Source: JAAYUD01 sp041907665 | GTDB lineage: Bacteria > Bacteroidota > Bacteroidia > Bacteroidales > Bacteroidaceae | Assembly: GCA_041907665.1 (NCBI GenBank) | Contig: JAYRGW010000008.1 | Coordinates: 1 to 64,000, forward strand | Direction: 5' to 3' | DNA: 64,000 nucleotides | In this document: in pieces, positions 1-7,790 of the stretch | Layout: each line of letters opens with the position of its first letter | Numbering within the stretch: the stretch's first letter is position 1 | Translations under genes and position numbers: made by a program | The notes under the pieces: generated by a model | Told to the model about the DNA's origin: nothing | Databases searched by the model: none | Seen by the model: only the letters and a program-made list of their open reading frames with translations

Positions 1-85
1 AACGTGCGCCAGCTAAATATTCTTCCACCACTGAGAGCTTGAACTCTTTCGTATAATGGACACGACTCTTTTTTGATAATTCCAT
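1..85 (-). CDS. Transposase N-terminus (IS3/IS911 OrfA-like), partial
   Basis: The gene runs off the left edge. Reading the minus strand from the ATG at 85-83 gives 28 codons (MELSKKSRVHYTKEFKLS, then VVEEYLAGAR). The YTKEFKLSVVEEY pattern is typical of the helix-turn-helix start of IS3/IS911-type transposase OrfA proteins, which bind the element's terminal inverted repeats. The start is supported by an A-rich stretch just upstream. Only the first part of the DNA-binding domain is visible, so the IS family is inferred and it cannot be said whether the element is complete. Confidence 0.7.
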   Translation of the reverse strand, partial: MELSKKSRVHYTKEFKLSVVEEYLAGAR

Positions 86-99
86 TTTTTTACTTTTTA

Positions 100-135
100 A
101 TGAGTCAACCTATATCAGGGTAAGACACAATGTTT
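100..135. mobile_element. Probable terminal end of the IS element
   Basis: The stretch between the transposase start and the next gene contains TGAGTCAACCTATATCAGGG followed by TAAGACACA. Read towards the transposase it starts TGTGTCTTACCCTG, which looks like the 5'-TG... tip of an IS terminal inverted repeat, at the distance expected upstream of orfA. The partner end is outside the window, so the boundary and any target duplication cannot be confirmed. Confidence 0.4.
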
Positions 136-201
136 ATCTTAAAATATAGTATTAAATATAGTAAATAAGCAATGTATAACAATATTAAAAGGAAACAAGG
201 T

Positions 202-233
202 CTTGCAAAAATGAAAAACTATAACTATGTTTG
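202..233 (+). promoter_or_regulatory. Bacteroidales-type promoter of the nitroreductase gene
   Basis: A -33-like CTTG at 202-205 and a -7 box TATGTTTG at 226-233 (consensus TAnnTTTG) are separated by 20 bp. The predicted transcript starts near 237 and leaves a leader of about 35 nt before the ATG at 273. Confidence 0.55.
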
Positions 234-272
234 TAACAGTAAAGTTGATCGTTTAATTTAAATCTTGTAACA

Positions 273-872
273 ATGAGTTTTTTAGATATAGCCCAAAATA
301 GGTACACAACCAAAAAGTATGATCCGAACAGACAAATTCCGGAAGAAAAGATTCAGCAATTAAAAGAAATTATAAGGCTAAGCCCTTCGTCGATAAATAG
401 CCAACCATGGAAGTTTGTTTTCATTAGCGATAAAAAAGAAAAAAAGAAATTGGCCGATGTCTCATTCTTTAACGAACATAAAGTGAACGACGCAAGCCAT
501 CTAGTGATATTTTATGCAATTGACAACATAACCAAGTTTGAAGAACAGATAACCCAATACTTACCTGAAGCAGCCGTTATGTACTACAATACACATATAA
601 AAGAGCTGCCGGAATTCGAAATCAAATCGTGGTTGCAACACCAAGTCTATCTTTCTCTGGGATTTTTTCTCGGCGCCTGCTCATCAATGGGTATTGACTC
701 GACACCAATGGAAGGTATTCAAAAGGAAGGATATGATCGTATAATGCATTTGGATGGCTACAAACCATTGTTTGCAGTGGCTTTAGGATATAGAGCGGAA
801 GATGACGCCAACCAACCGACGATAACAACGAAATCGCGTTTACCTATAGAAAAGATCATTCAAACAATTTGA
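273..872 (+). CDS. Nitroreductase family protein (NfsB-like)
   Basis: A 199-residue FMN-dependent NAD(P)H oxidoreductase of the nitroreductase fold. The N-terminal TTKKYDPNRQIPEEKI and the SPSSINSQPWKF segment (about residues 37-48) match the FMN-binding signature of NfsB/dihydropteridine-reductase-like members. A second hallmark, LGFFLGACSSMGIDSTPMEG, lies near residues 128-147. Such enzymes reduce nitro compounds, quinones or flavins in the cytoplasm, but the physiological substrate cannot be told from sequence. Length is normal for the family. It stands alone, with its own promoter just inside the IS end, and converges with the SGNH hydrolase gene. Confidence 0.9.
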   Translation: MSFLDIAQNRYTTKKYDPNRQIPEEKIQQLKEIIRLSPSSINSQPWKFVFISDKKEKKKLADVSFFNEHKVNDASHLVIFYAIDNITKFEEQITQYLPEAAVMYYNTHIKELPEFEIKSWLQHQVYLSLGFFLGACSSMGIDSTPMEGIQKEGYDRIMHLDGYKPLFAVALGYRAEDDANQPTITTKSRLPIEKIIQTI

Positions 873-926
873 TATAGATTCGTATTAAATCGAATGATAT
901 AAAAGATAGAATTGATCCCAACATAT

Positions 927-1793
927 CTAAAAAGAACATGGCAATGCCAACAACTGATATTGCAACGTTTTAGCTAGTCTATAATCACCTTTTGCATTAG
1001 GGTGTAAACGATCAGTTACAGCATTATGGAAATATACCATGTTCGAGTCGTACAAAGGATAAAGTCCTGATAAAGAAAAAAGATCAATAACAGGTACAGA
1101 CCAATTGGAACCAGCTTGCTTTATAGCTCTTACATAAGCATCTATATACAATCCACATTCGTTGCTATAATTTTCATCTGGCTGTACATTGTCTTCGCTG
1201 AATTTGGCAAAAGCACGATGTATTGGAGTTATTAGAATGACTTGCTTAGTAGGAAATTTTTCTTTTATATACGACAACACTTTATTAATGCATCCGCAGA
1301 AAGTAGAATCTGCCAGTATTAAGCTTCGATGCATACAGGTCACTGAGCGACCATCATGATTTACAGCTTGTCTCGTTTCGTCATAAAAGCGACCTATCGG
1401 AGTATTTTCATTATAATCATTCGTCCCTGCAAAAATAAAAATAGCATCAATATTGCTTCCAAGTTCAGCATGTACTTTTATAATCTGTTGATAAATTCCC
1501 ATCCAGTCATCCCCATTCTGTCCATATACCATTGGTTTAAAATCTAACAAACGACACAAATATTCCCACCATACGCAAGTAGTGCCGACGCGACATTTGT
1601 CAGTCATCGAATCTCCCAATATTGCAATTCGCTTGTTTTTCCACTGGGAAGACATTTTATCAACTTTCATTATCCCTATAGGAGAAACAATCTGTGCATG
1701 TGCAACCGACAGAAACAAACTGAAGATAACGAGTAGAAGCAAATATTTCCTGTTACAAAAACAATTTGCTAAACATTTTTCTAAGACTTTCAT
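927..1793 (-). CDS. Secreted SGNH/GDSL-type hydrolase
   Basis: 288 residues. The N-terminal hydrophobic stretch (LLLLVIFSLFLSVAHAQ, about residues 18-34) is a signal peptide, so the mature enzyme should be periplasmic or surface-exposed. Block I is ILGDSMTDK with the nucleophile Ser near residue 61. Block III is FAGTNDYNE, with the oxyanion Asn. Block V is DRLHPNAKG, with the catalytic Asp and His near the C-terminus. The fold is that of esterases, including carbohydrate acetyl-esterases, but the substrate is not identifiable. It is monocistronic. A minus-strand -7 box (TATATTTG) lies at 1833-1826, and the gene converges with the nitroreductase gene. Confidence 0.85.
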   Translation of the reverse strand: MKVLEKCLANCFCNRKYLLLLVIFSLFLSVAHAQIVSPIGIMKVDKMSSQWKNKRIAILGDSMTDKCRVGTTCVWWEYLCRLLDFKPMVYGQNGDDWMGIYQQIIKVHAELGSNIDAIFIFAGTNDYNENTPIGRFYDETRQAVNHDGRSVTCMHRSLILADSTFCGCINKVLSYIKEKFPTKQVILITPIHRAFAKFSEDNVQPDENYSNECGLYIDAYVRAIKQAGSNWSVPVIDLFSLSGLYPLYDSNMVYFHNAVTDRLHPNAKGDYRLAKTLQYQLLALPCSF

Positions 1794-1825
1794 TTTCGAC
1801 CTTTTTCATTCATTTTTATATATGG

Positions 1826-1833
1826 CAAATATA
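1826..1833 (-). promoter_or_regulatory. -7 box for the SGNH hydrolase gene
   Basis: On the minus strand the bases read TATATTTG, matching TAnnTTTG, about 33 nt before the start codon at 1793. No clear -33 box was found. Between here and the next promoter at 2106 I see nothing recognisable in roughly 270 bp of AT-rich sequence. Confidence 0.45.
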
Positions 1834-2105
1834 CACATTTTGTATCAACAACTCATACTTTGAAAACAAAAAGTATGAATTTACTCTACAAATACTGAAT
1901 TAGCAATTATGAAATAGGCGAAGAATAAAAAAGGATATCATACAGTAGGCAAAATGAATCGATAAACAGAAGTGGAAGTTCAGACGACCTTATAAAATCG
2001 ATCTTTAGACTAATGCAGAAGTACGTAAAACTCTGATATATTTGTTGTAACAACGAATTTAGTCCAATAAATTAGTTAGATAGACAATTAAATTTATATA
2101 ATTAC

Positions 2106-2137
2106 TTTGGTATTGAACGAGGGATGCACTATCTTTG
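2106..2137 (+). promoter_or_regulatory. Consensus promoter of the acyl-CoA synthetase gene
   Basis: TTTG at 2106-2109 and TATCTTTG at 2130-2137, with a 20-bp spacer, match the Bacteroidales -33/-7 consensus exactly. Transcription should begin near 2141. This rules out the TTG at 2135 as a start codon and favours the ATG at 2153 (or 2165). Confidence 0.75.
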
Positions 2138-2152
2138 CGTCCAGAATCATTA

Positions 2153-3832
2153 ATGCGAAACGACATGGACGAAGCAATCATCAGTTTTAACAAACTATTT
2201 GAAGAAAGCATCAAAAAGAATTGGGATTTAGATGCATTGACAGATTATAAAGGCACGACATTACAATATAAAGATGTTGCACGCAAAATAGAAAAAATAC
2301 ATATTTTACTCGAAGAAAGTGGCATACAAAAAGGTGATAAGGTGGCTATTTGCGGTCGAAATTCATCACATTGGGGTGTGACTTTCTTGAGCGTACTTAC
2401 CTATGGAGCTGTAGCCGTACCTATACTCCATGAATTTAAGGCAGACAATATTCATTCTATCATAAACCATTCGGAAGCTAAAATGCTTTTTGTCGGCGAC
2501 GTTGTCTGGGAGAATCTTAATGAAGCGGTAATGCCCGCCCTGGAAGGTATCATTCTAATTAATGATTTTTCGATTTTAGTTTCTAGAAATAAAAAACTCG
2601 ATTATGCCCGCGAACACCTCAATGAACTGTTCGGCAAGAAATACCCCAAGAACTTCAGAGTAGAGCATATATCATATTATAAAGATAGTCCGGACGAACT
2701 GGCTCTTATCAATTATACGTCAGGAACGACAAGTTATTCGAAGGGTGTGATGCTACCATTCAGGGCTATTTGGTCGAATGTTCAATTCGCACTCGATCAC
2801 TTACCGCTAAGTAGTGGCAACGTAGTAGTATCAATGCTACCCATGGCTCACATGTACGGCATGGCATTCGAATTTCTCTATGAGGTATGCAATGGATGCC
2901 ACATTTATTTCCTCACCCGAATGCCGACCCCAAAAATAGTATTCCAAGCTTTTTCTGAAATAAAACCTCATTTCATTGTAGCTGTACCGCTTATTATCGA
3001 AAAGATTATAAAAAAATCGATATTACCATATCTACAAACGCCCCAAATGAAAATTTTACTCAAAGTACCTATTATCAACGACAAGATAAAAGCGTCCGTA
3101 CGCGAGAAGATTGTCAATGCTTTTGGTGGACGATTCTGCGAACTTATCTTAGGAGGCGCCCCTTTCAATAGAGAAGTAGAGAACTTTTTGCATAGTATCC
3201 ATTTTCCATACACTGTGGGATATGGTATGACCGAATGCGCACCACTCATCAGCTATGCACCATGGGATACATTTGCCAAATATTCATGCGGACGGTGCAT
3301 TGACAGAATGGAGCTAAAAATACTATCTCCAGATCCCTACAATACGGTAGGCGAGGTTGTATGTCGAGGTGCTAATGTAATGTTAGGATATTACAAAAGA
3401 GAAGACGCCACCAAAGAAGTATTAGACGAAAACGGCTGGCTACATACGGGCGACTTAGGATTAATAGATACTGATGGAAATCTTTATTTAAAAGGACGCT
3501 CCAAAACAATGTTGTTGAGTTCGAATGGGCAAAATATTTATCCCGAAGAAATTGAAGACAAACTCAACACATACCCGTATATATCAGAAAGCGTTATTGT
3601 ACAACAGAATTCCAAGTTGGTAGCACTCATCTATCCCGATTTTGAAGATGCTTTTGCTCATGGACTAGATAATGCAGGCATTGAGAAAATAATGGAAGAG
3701 AATCGTTTGCAATTAAATAGTACCCTACCCAACTATAGTCAGATAAACAAGATAAAGATATACCCCGAGGAATTCGAAAAAACGCCAAAGCGGAGTATCA
3801 AACGTTTTCTTTATCAAGAAGCAAAAGGATAG
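2153..3832 (+). CDS. AMP-dependent long-chain acyl-CoA synthetase
   Basis: About 559 residues from the ATG at 2153. It belongs to the ANL adenylating superfamily, which activates carboxylic acids via an acyl-AMP and passes them to CoA. Visible motifs are the P-loop YTSGTTSYSKGVML, GYGMTECAP in the core, TGDLG with the ribose-binding Asp, and KGRSKTMLLSSNGQNIYPEE at the hinge to the C-terminal lid. The arrangement is that of FadD/long-chain ligases, but a medium-chain or other carboxylate is possible. It is likely cytoplasmic or membrane-associated. An in-frame TTG at 2135 lies inside the promoter -7 box and is rejected as the start. The 3' end overlaps the convergent HAD gene by 35 bp. Confidence 0.88.
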   Translation: MRNDMDEAIISFNKLFEESIKKNWDLDALTDYKGTTLQYKDVARKIEKIHILLEESGIQKGDKVAICGRNSSHWGVTFLSVLTYGAVAVPILHEFKADNIHSIINHSEAKMLFVGDVVWENLNEAVMPALEGIILINDFSILVSRNKKLDYAREHLNELFGKKYPKNFRVEHISYYKDSPDELALINYTSGTTSYSKGVMLPFRAIWSNVQFALDHLPLSSGNVVVSMLPMAHMYGMAFEFLYEVCNGCHIYFLTRMPTPKIVFQAFSEIKPHFIVAVPLIIEKIIKKSILPYLQTPQMKILLKVPIINDKIKASVREKIVNAFGGRFCELILGGAPFNREVENFLHSIHFPYTVGYGMTECAPLISYAPWDTFAKYSCGRCIDRMELKILSPDPYNTVGEVVCRGANVMLGYYKREDATKEVLDENGWLHTGDLGLIDTDGNLYLKGRSKTMLLSSNGQNIYPEEIEDKLNTYPYISESVIVQQNSKLVALIYPDFEDAFAHGLDNAGIEKIMEENRLQLNSTLPNYSQINKIKIYPEEFEKTPKRSIKRFLYQEAKG

Positions 3833-4460
3833 CCTCCGGGCTATCTACCAAGTATGCAGGATTAAACTTTTGTAGTTCGGATTTAGGCCGAAATCCCCAT
3901 GTTACACCGCAAGCCGTGACTTCTGCATTGAGCGCCGTCTCCATATCAACTCCAGAATCACCTACGTACAACACTTCATTGGCACTAACACCAGCAATAT
4001 TCATAATTTCGAGCACAACGGCAGGATTTGGCTTACGTTCTACCCCATCGCGTTGACCGAACACCGCAACAAAAGGTATATGAGCAAAGTAATGGCTTAT
4101 TAATTTGCGAGAAGCCTCTTGATACTTATTAGATGCGACAGCCATCATCACCCCACGTTCTTGCAAAGAATCCAATAATACAGAGATACCAGGGTATGGA
4201 CAAGTATTGTCTGCACAATGCTCATTATAATATTCCATAAAAAATTTACGCACTTTGAGAATATTTATTTCTGTCCGTTCGCTCTCCGGCAAAGCTCTTT
4301 CAAATAGTTTGTTAATTCCATTTCCAACTCTAAAGCAATACGAAGGAATATCATGAGTAGGATAGCCCAATCTCTTCAATGCGTAGTTAGTGCTATTGCC
4401 CAAATCGGCAATTGTATTCAACAATGTACCATCCAAATCGAATATAACAAGTCTCTTCAT
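3798..4460 (-). CDS. HAD-family phosphatase (phosphoglycolate phosphatase-like)
   Basis: 220 residues from ATG 4460. Motif I VIFDLDGTLLNT is at the very N-terminus, with the nucleophile and acid/base Asp. Motif II is AVASNKY. The motif III Lys is in RKPNPAVV, and motif IV is YVGDSGVDMETA. With its helical cap insertion it resembles Gph/PGP-type HAD subfamily IA enzymes that dephosphorylate small phosphometabolites such as 2-phosphoglycolate. The frame is open further upstream, but that extension would place the start upstream of the promoter -7 box at 4493-4486, so ATG 4460 is chosen. It converges with the acyl-CoA synthetase, and the 3' ends overlap by 35 bp. Confidence 0.85.
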   Translation of the reverse strand: MKRLVIFDLDGTLLNTIADLGNSTNYALKRLGYPTHDIPSYCFRVGNGINKLFERALPESERTEINILKVRKFFMEYYNEHCADNTCPYPGISVLLDSLQERGVMMAVASNKYQEASRKLISHYFAHIPFVAVFGQRDGVERKPNPAVVLEIMNIAGVSANEVLYVGDSGVDMETALNAEVTACGVTWGFRPKSELQKFNPAYLVDSPEAILLLLDKENV

Positions 4461-4485
4461 CTTTCTACCTCTATAATTTTCGGTG

Positions 4486-4493
4486 CAAAGGTA
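4486..4493 (-). promoter_or_regulatory. -7 box of the HAD phosphatase gene
   Basis: The minus strand reads TACCTTTG (TAnnTTTG). It predicts a transcript start near 4482 and a leader of about 22 nt before ATG 4460. This box decides the start codon. From here to 4694 the sequence is AT-rich with no recognisable feature. Confidence 0.6.
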
Positions 4494-4694
4494 CGTCTTT
4501 TTACTATGCAGACAAATACGTTTCAATAATATAAAACTATTTTAGTTTTTCTGATCCCTATATTATACAAAAACACAACATAAAAAGTGATGGAGAAAAG
4601 AGGTTTAGACACAATAAATAGTTGATTTACGATATATTTTGAAAGTTTTTTCAAATATTTTCAGAAAAAACGAACCAATTAATTTAATATTAAG

Positions 4695-4702
4695 TATATT
4701 TG
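4695..4702 (+). promoter_or_regulatory. -7 box of the RRM protein gene with a long leader
   Basis: TATATTTG matches TAnnTTTG and is the best candidate upstream of the RRM gene. It implies a 5' leader of about 118 nt (4706-4823), unusually long compared with neighbouring genes, where leaders are often under 40 nt. A long leader is common for RNA-binding proteins that control their own expression, but no specific structure is claimed. Confidence 0.5.
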
Positions 4703-4823
4703 TCTGTTCTAAGAGATCTGATAAGACGAGAATTTTCTCTTTGCAGCAATGTGGATAGTCACTTTTCTCTGAGTGTTAGGCTTCTAGTAACGAAAGTTTT
4801 ATTAATTTTTTATTTTTATTTAA

Positions 4824-5105
4824 ATGAACATTTTTATTGCCGGATTGAACTATAACATTAGTGATTCCGAGTTAAGTGAGTTGTTTGCTGCCTATGGAGA
4901 AGTTTCTTCAGCAAGAGTTATTAAAGACCGTCAAACAGGTCGTTCTAAAGGTTATGGTTTCGCTGAAATGACAGATGACGAAGCTGCCAAAAAAGCTATT
5001 GAAGAATTGAACGGACAAGAAATTAAGGGCCGTGCGATTGTTGTTTCTGAAGCACGTCCTAAAACTGATGCTCCTCGTAATAACTACAACAACCGTCGCT
5101 ATTAA
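4824..5105 (+). CDS. RRM-domain RNA-binding protein
   Basis: 93 residues, almost entirely one RNA recognition motif. RNP2 is IFIAGL (residues 3-8) and RNP1 is KGYGFAEM (about 42-49), both with the aromatic residues that stack on RNA bases. A short Asn/Arg tail (NNYNNRRY) follows. Small single-RRM proteins are abundant in Bacteroidales, where they take the place of missing chaperones such as Hfq and affect sRNA/mRNA behaviour. That role here is inference from the family. It stands alone, with a long leader and a strong hairpin terminator at 5147-5175. Confidence 0.92.
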   Translation: MNIFIAGLNYNISDSELSELFAAYGEVSSARVIKDRQTGRSKGYGFAEMTDDEAAKKAIEELNGQEIKGRAIVVSEARPKTDAPRNNYNNRRY

Positions 5106-5146
5106 GAGACGAAGTACCGATTATTTTTTAATCAGTAAAAGAATGA

Positions 5147-5175
5147 AGCATCCGATATCAATCGGATGCTTTTTT
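5147..5175 (+). terminator. Rho-independent terminator of the RRM gene, overlapping the arginase-family 3' end
   Basis: AGCATCCGAT (5147-5156) and ATCGGATGCT (5161-5170) form a perfect 10-bp stem with a 4-nt loop, followed by a T run. The convergent arginase-family gene ends at 5158, so its last codons (KKASD and stop) are written in the T run and the right half of the stem. Confidence 0.85.
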
Positions 5176-5922
5176 CGTATCATATATAGCTGACAATATT
5201 TTTTCGTTGCAGTTATTGTTCAATTGTATAATTTGTCGGCAACTCACAAGATTACTTATTTCGATACCCCCACAGATATCTATGCCCAACAATTTATTCG
5301 ATTCCACTAAATATTGAAGCATCAGACACAAGGTGTACAAAGACAAAGAGCCATTCGACCAGTTGGTTATGATATATTCACGACTAAGCACATCTTTGTC
5401 GAGCGAAATATAAATAGGAACATCAAAAGATATAGTACGCAATAAGTCCATAGCTCGACCTTGTCTGACAGAAGTCTCATTTATAATTTTCACATTATAT
5501 AATCCGACTTCTTGCTTATCGGTAAACTTATCGGCAACTCCGATAATAACAACTTCTCGCAAAAAAGGATGAGTATCAAGCATCTCTTTCACCCATGACC
5601 CGCATGACAATATACGTCCGAAAGCAGGAGGTTGCATATCGGGATGATGATCAAATACAATCAAAGCAAAAGGCTTCTGAATCTTCTCACACCATAATTT
5701 TGTCATATAGTGATAATCACCGGTATCAATATAGTGCACACCGCTATATGAATAAGGAGCTATAAGCGAACGAAGAACAGTCAAAGCAGTTTCGTCGCAA
5801 TAACGTCTCACTCCAGACATATGACAACAGGATATATGAACACACGGATATGCCAAGCCGAAAGATTCATAAAGAAAGATTCCGGAAAAATCGGTAACGA
5901 TTATCGGAGCATCTTTCAGCAT
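5158..5922 (-). CDS. Arginase/agmatinase-family (ureohydrolase) protein
   Basis: 254 residues with the binuclear-manganese ligand pattern of ureohydrolases: a His in DTGDYHY (about residue 71), the DHHPDM cluster near residue 92, and the DxD of SLDKDVL near residue 174. Known family members hydrolyse guanidino or formimidoyl compounds (arginine, agmatine, formiminoglutamate). The substrate here is not clear, because the first motif and the loop after SLDKDVL differ from classical arginases. It lies 8 bp downstream of rfbC in the same direction and is probably co-transcribed, though no shared pathway is obvious. Confidence 0.8.
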   Translation of the reverse strand: MLKDAPIIVTDFSGIFLYESFGLAYPCVHISCCHMSGVRRYCDETALTVLRSLIAPYSYSGVHYIDTGDYHYMTKLWCEKIQKPFALIVFDHHPDMQPPAFGRILSCGSWVKEMLDTHPFLREVVIIGVADKFTDKQEVGLYNVKIINETSVRQGRAMDLLRTISFDVPIYISLDKDVLSREYIITNWSNGSLSLYTLCLMLQYLVESNKLLGIDICGGIEISNLVSCRQIIQLNNNCNEKILSAIYDTKKASD

Positions 5923-5930
5923 ATTATAGC

Positions 5931-6482
5931 TTATTCAAACACTTCGGCTTCTTTGAAAGTCACAGCTTTATCCAGATCTTTTTCAGACAACTTCACATCT
6001 TGCGGCGCTATAGGCCAATCTACCCCAACAGTCGGATCGTCATAACGAATAGACGCTTCGTGTTGCGGAGCATAAACATTATCGACCTTGTATGTAAAGA
6101 CGGCTTCTTCGCTAAGCACCAGAAAGCCATGAGCGAATCCTCTAGGAATAAAAAATTGCCGTTTATTTTCATCCGAAAGTTCTACGCTTACATATTTTCC
6201 GAAAGAAGGAGATGACTTTCTCAAGTCGACAGCCACATCTATTACTCTCCCCGAAATGACTCGAACCAACTTAGCCTGCGAAAAGTCTCCTTTTTGATAA
6301 TGCAGACCACGAAGTACGCCATAAGAAGACTTTGACTCATTATCTTGCACAAAATTGACTTTACCTACATGTTCATCAAATTCCTTTTGTTTAAAACATT
6401 CCATGAAATATCCTCTAGAATCTTTATAAACATTAGGCTGAATAACCCATACTCCATCTATTTCTGTTTGTACGTAATCCAT
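5931..6482 (-). CDS. rfbC: dTDP-4-dehydrorhamnose 3,5-epimerase
   Basis: 183 residues of the RmlC/cupin fold. Family marks are the N-terminal VWVIQPNVYKDSRGYFMECF, the LRGLHYQ motif carrying the catalytic His (about residue 63), the FFIPRGFAHGFLVLSE segment, and the YDDPTVGVDWP C-terminal motif. It converts dTDP-4-keto-6-deoxyglucose to the L-lyxo isomer in dTDP-L-rhamnose synthesis for surface polysaccharides. The other rml genes are not in this window. It is the first gene of an rfbC/arginase-family operon, with a good promoter at 6534-6504 on the minus strand. Confidence 0.95.
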   Translation of the reverse strand: MDYVQTEIDGVWVIQPNVYKDSRGYFMECFKQKEFDEHVGKVNFVQDNESKSSYGVLRGLHYQKGDFSQAKLVRVISGRVIDVAVDLRKSSPSFGKYVSVELSDENKRQFFIPRGFAHGFLVLSEEAVFTYKVDNVYAPQHEASIRYDDPTVGVDWPIAPQDVKLSEKDLDKAVTFKEAEVFE

Positions 6483-6503
6483 ATTCTTTCTTTATTTATA
6501 GTG

Positions 6504-6534
6504 CAAAGTTAGTGCAAGTCGAGAGTAATACAAA
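6504..6534 (-). promoter_or_regulatory. Promoter of the rfbC operon
   Basis: On the minus strand, TTTG (6534-6531) and TAACTTTG (6511-6504) are separated by 19 bp. The start of rfbC is at 6482, about 18 nt beyond the predicted transcript start. Confidence 0.7.
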
Positions 6535-6691
6535 AATAAATCATAAAATTTATTTATATCATGCCCAAATGCAGACTAATAGAGGCTAATTGAATGTTTA
6601 TACAAATCAAAACGACAGTTATCAACATGCATATAGTAGATATGCCAACATACCTGTTGAGAAAATGTTCATAACAAAAAGCATCTACATA

Positions 6692-6722
6692 GTTGTCTAT
6701 TCACAAAAAGGAAGTATCTTTG
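6692..6722 (+). promoter_or_regulatory. Promoter producing an apparently leaderless HU/SPOR mRNA
   Basis: GTTG at 6692-6695 and TATCTTTG at 6715-6722 are separated by 19 bp. The start codon is at 6727, only 4 nt after the -7 box, so the predicted transcript begins at or next to the ATG. Confidence 0.65.
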
Positions 6723-6726
6723 CAGT

Positions 6727-7788
6727 ATGATTCATTTAGCAAAACACATAGAATTACTGTTGTTGGACAACGATTGCGTAATCATTCCAAGATTGGGTGG
6801 ATTTGTTGCGCATTATACTTCTGCCACTATTGAAGACAAGGAGCACATTATTATTCCTCCTTATCGCACAATAGGGTTTAATCCGCAACTCAAAATAAAC
6901 GATGGCGTTTTAGCTGAATCGTATATGAACTTTTATGGCATCAATTTTTATGAGGCCAACAAAAGGATGAACAGCGAGATTGACGAATTACTTTCGATTC
7001 TTCACGAAGAAGGTAAATACAAATTTGTAAATATCGGAGAGCTACATTTTAATATATATGGTGTTTACGAGTTCAAGCCATACGATAATAAACTCATATC
7101 GCCCGATTTGTACGGATTGGACACTTTGCCTATCAAAGAACTATCTGGGCAATCGGCAGAGTTGGTAACTTCTACTCCACAACCGAAGCTAATCAATACA
7201 ATTGAAAGTGAAGACGACGATGATCGGGATGCATATATTATCCGTTTAAACCGTACCTTTGTACGATCAGCAATAGCTGTAGCCGCAATGATATTATTGC
7301 TTTTTACATTTTCTACACCCATAAAAAACAATAATATCCTACCTGACAATCAAGCCAAAATGATCCCCGACGAAATACTGAATCAGTTGAAGAGCAAATC
7401 TATACTGAATAGGCTGGTCAGCAATGAAAAAGAGACGGCTCCCACTCAAATTGTACCTTCGACCAAACAAACGCCAATGAATAAAAGTTGCGCAAAAGAG
7501 CGAAAGGCAGAAAAATTGCAAGTGCAAGAAAGGCTATACCAGCTGATTGTAGCTAGCAGTATTTCAAAAAAACAAGCCCTGCTATTGGCAAAAGAGCTGA
7601 AAGAAAAAGGTTATGATGACGCTAAAGTTCTAACATCGGGCAAAATGGTCAGAGTGAGCATTGCACAGTGCAATGATGAACACAAAGCACAAAACATGCT
7701 CAACAAACTTACTAAGAAAACAGAATATAAAAATATGTGGGTCATGAAGGAAAAGAGTTCTCCGACTGACAACCACAATGAGCAATAG
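6727..7788 (+). CDS. HU-like (CCDC81-type) domain protein with C-terminal SPOR domain
   Basis: 353 residues. The N-terminal part (LAKHIELLLLDNDCVIIPRLGGF) and a second segment to about residue 120 match the paired prokaryotic HU-like (CCDC81-type) domains. After a linker rich in Glu/Asp comes one membrane segment (about 178-197, IAVAAMILLLFTF), then a basic linker and a SPOR domain (about 267-345), which in characterised proteins binds denuded peptidoglycan at division sites. The topology fits an inner-membrane protein with the SPOR domain in the periplasm. A link between chromosome-type binding and the septum is inference. It starts right at its promoter and is followed after 2 bp by the FHA gene. 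Confidence 0.85.
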   Translation: MIHLAKHIELLLLDNDCVIIPRLGGFVAHYTSATIEDKEHIIIPPYRTIGFNPQLKINDGVLAESYMNFYGINFYEANKRMNSEIDELLSILHEEGKYKFVNIGELHFNIYGVYEFKPYDNKLISPDLYGLDTLPIKELSGQSAELVTSTPQPKLINTIESEDDDDRDAYIIRLNRTFVRSAIAVAAMILLLFTFSTPIKNNNILPDNQAKMIPDEILNQLKSKSILNRLVSNEKETAPTQIVPSTKQTPMNKSCAKERKAEKLQVQERLYQLIVASSISKKQALLLAKELKEKGYDDAKVLTSGKMVRVSIAQCNDEHKAQNMLNKLTKKTEYKNMWVMKEKSSPTDNHNEQ

Positions 7789-7790
7789 GT

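Noticed and set aside
2135..2152. TTG start for the acyl-CoA synthetase
   Set aside because: It lies within the TATCTTTG -7 box, upstream of the expected transcript start.
4461..4526. N-terminal extension of the HAD phosphatase
   Set aside because: It would begin upstream of the -7 box, and HAD motif I is normally at the very N-terminus as with ATG 4460.
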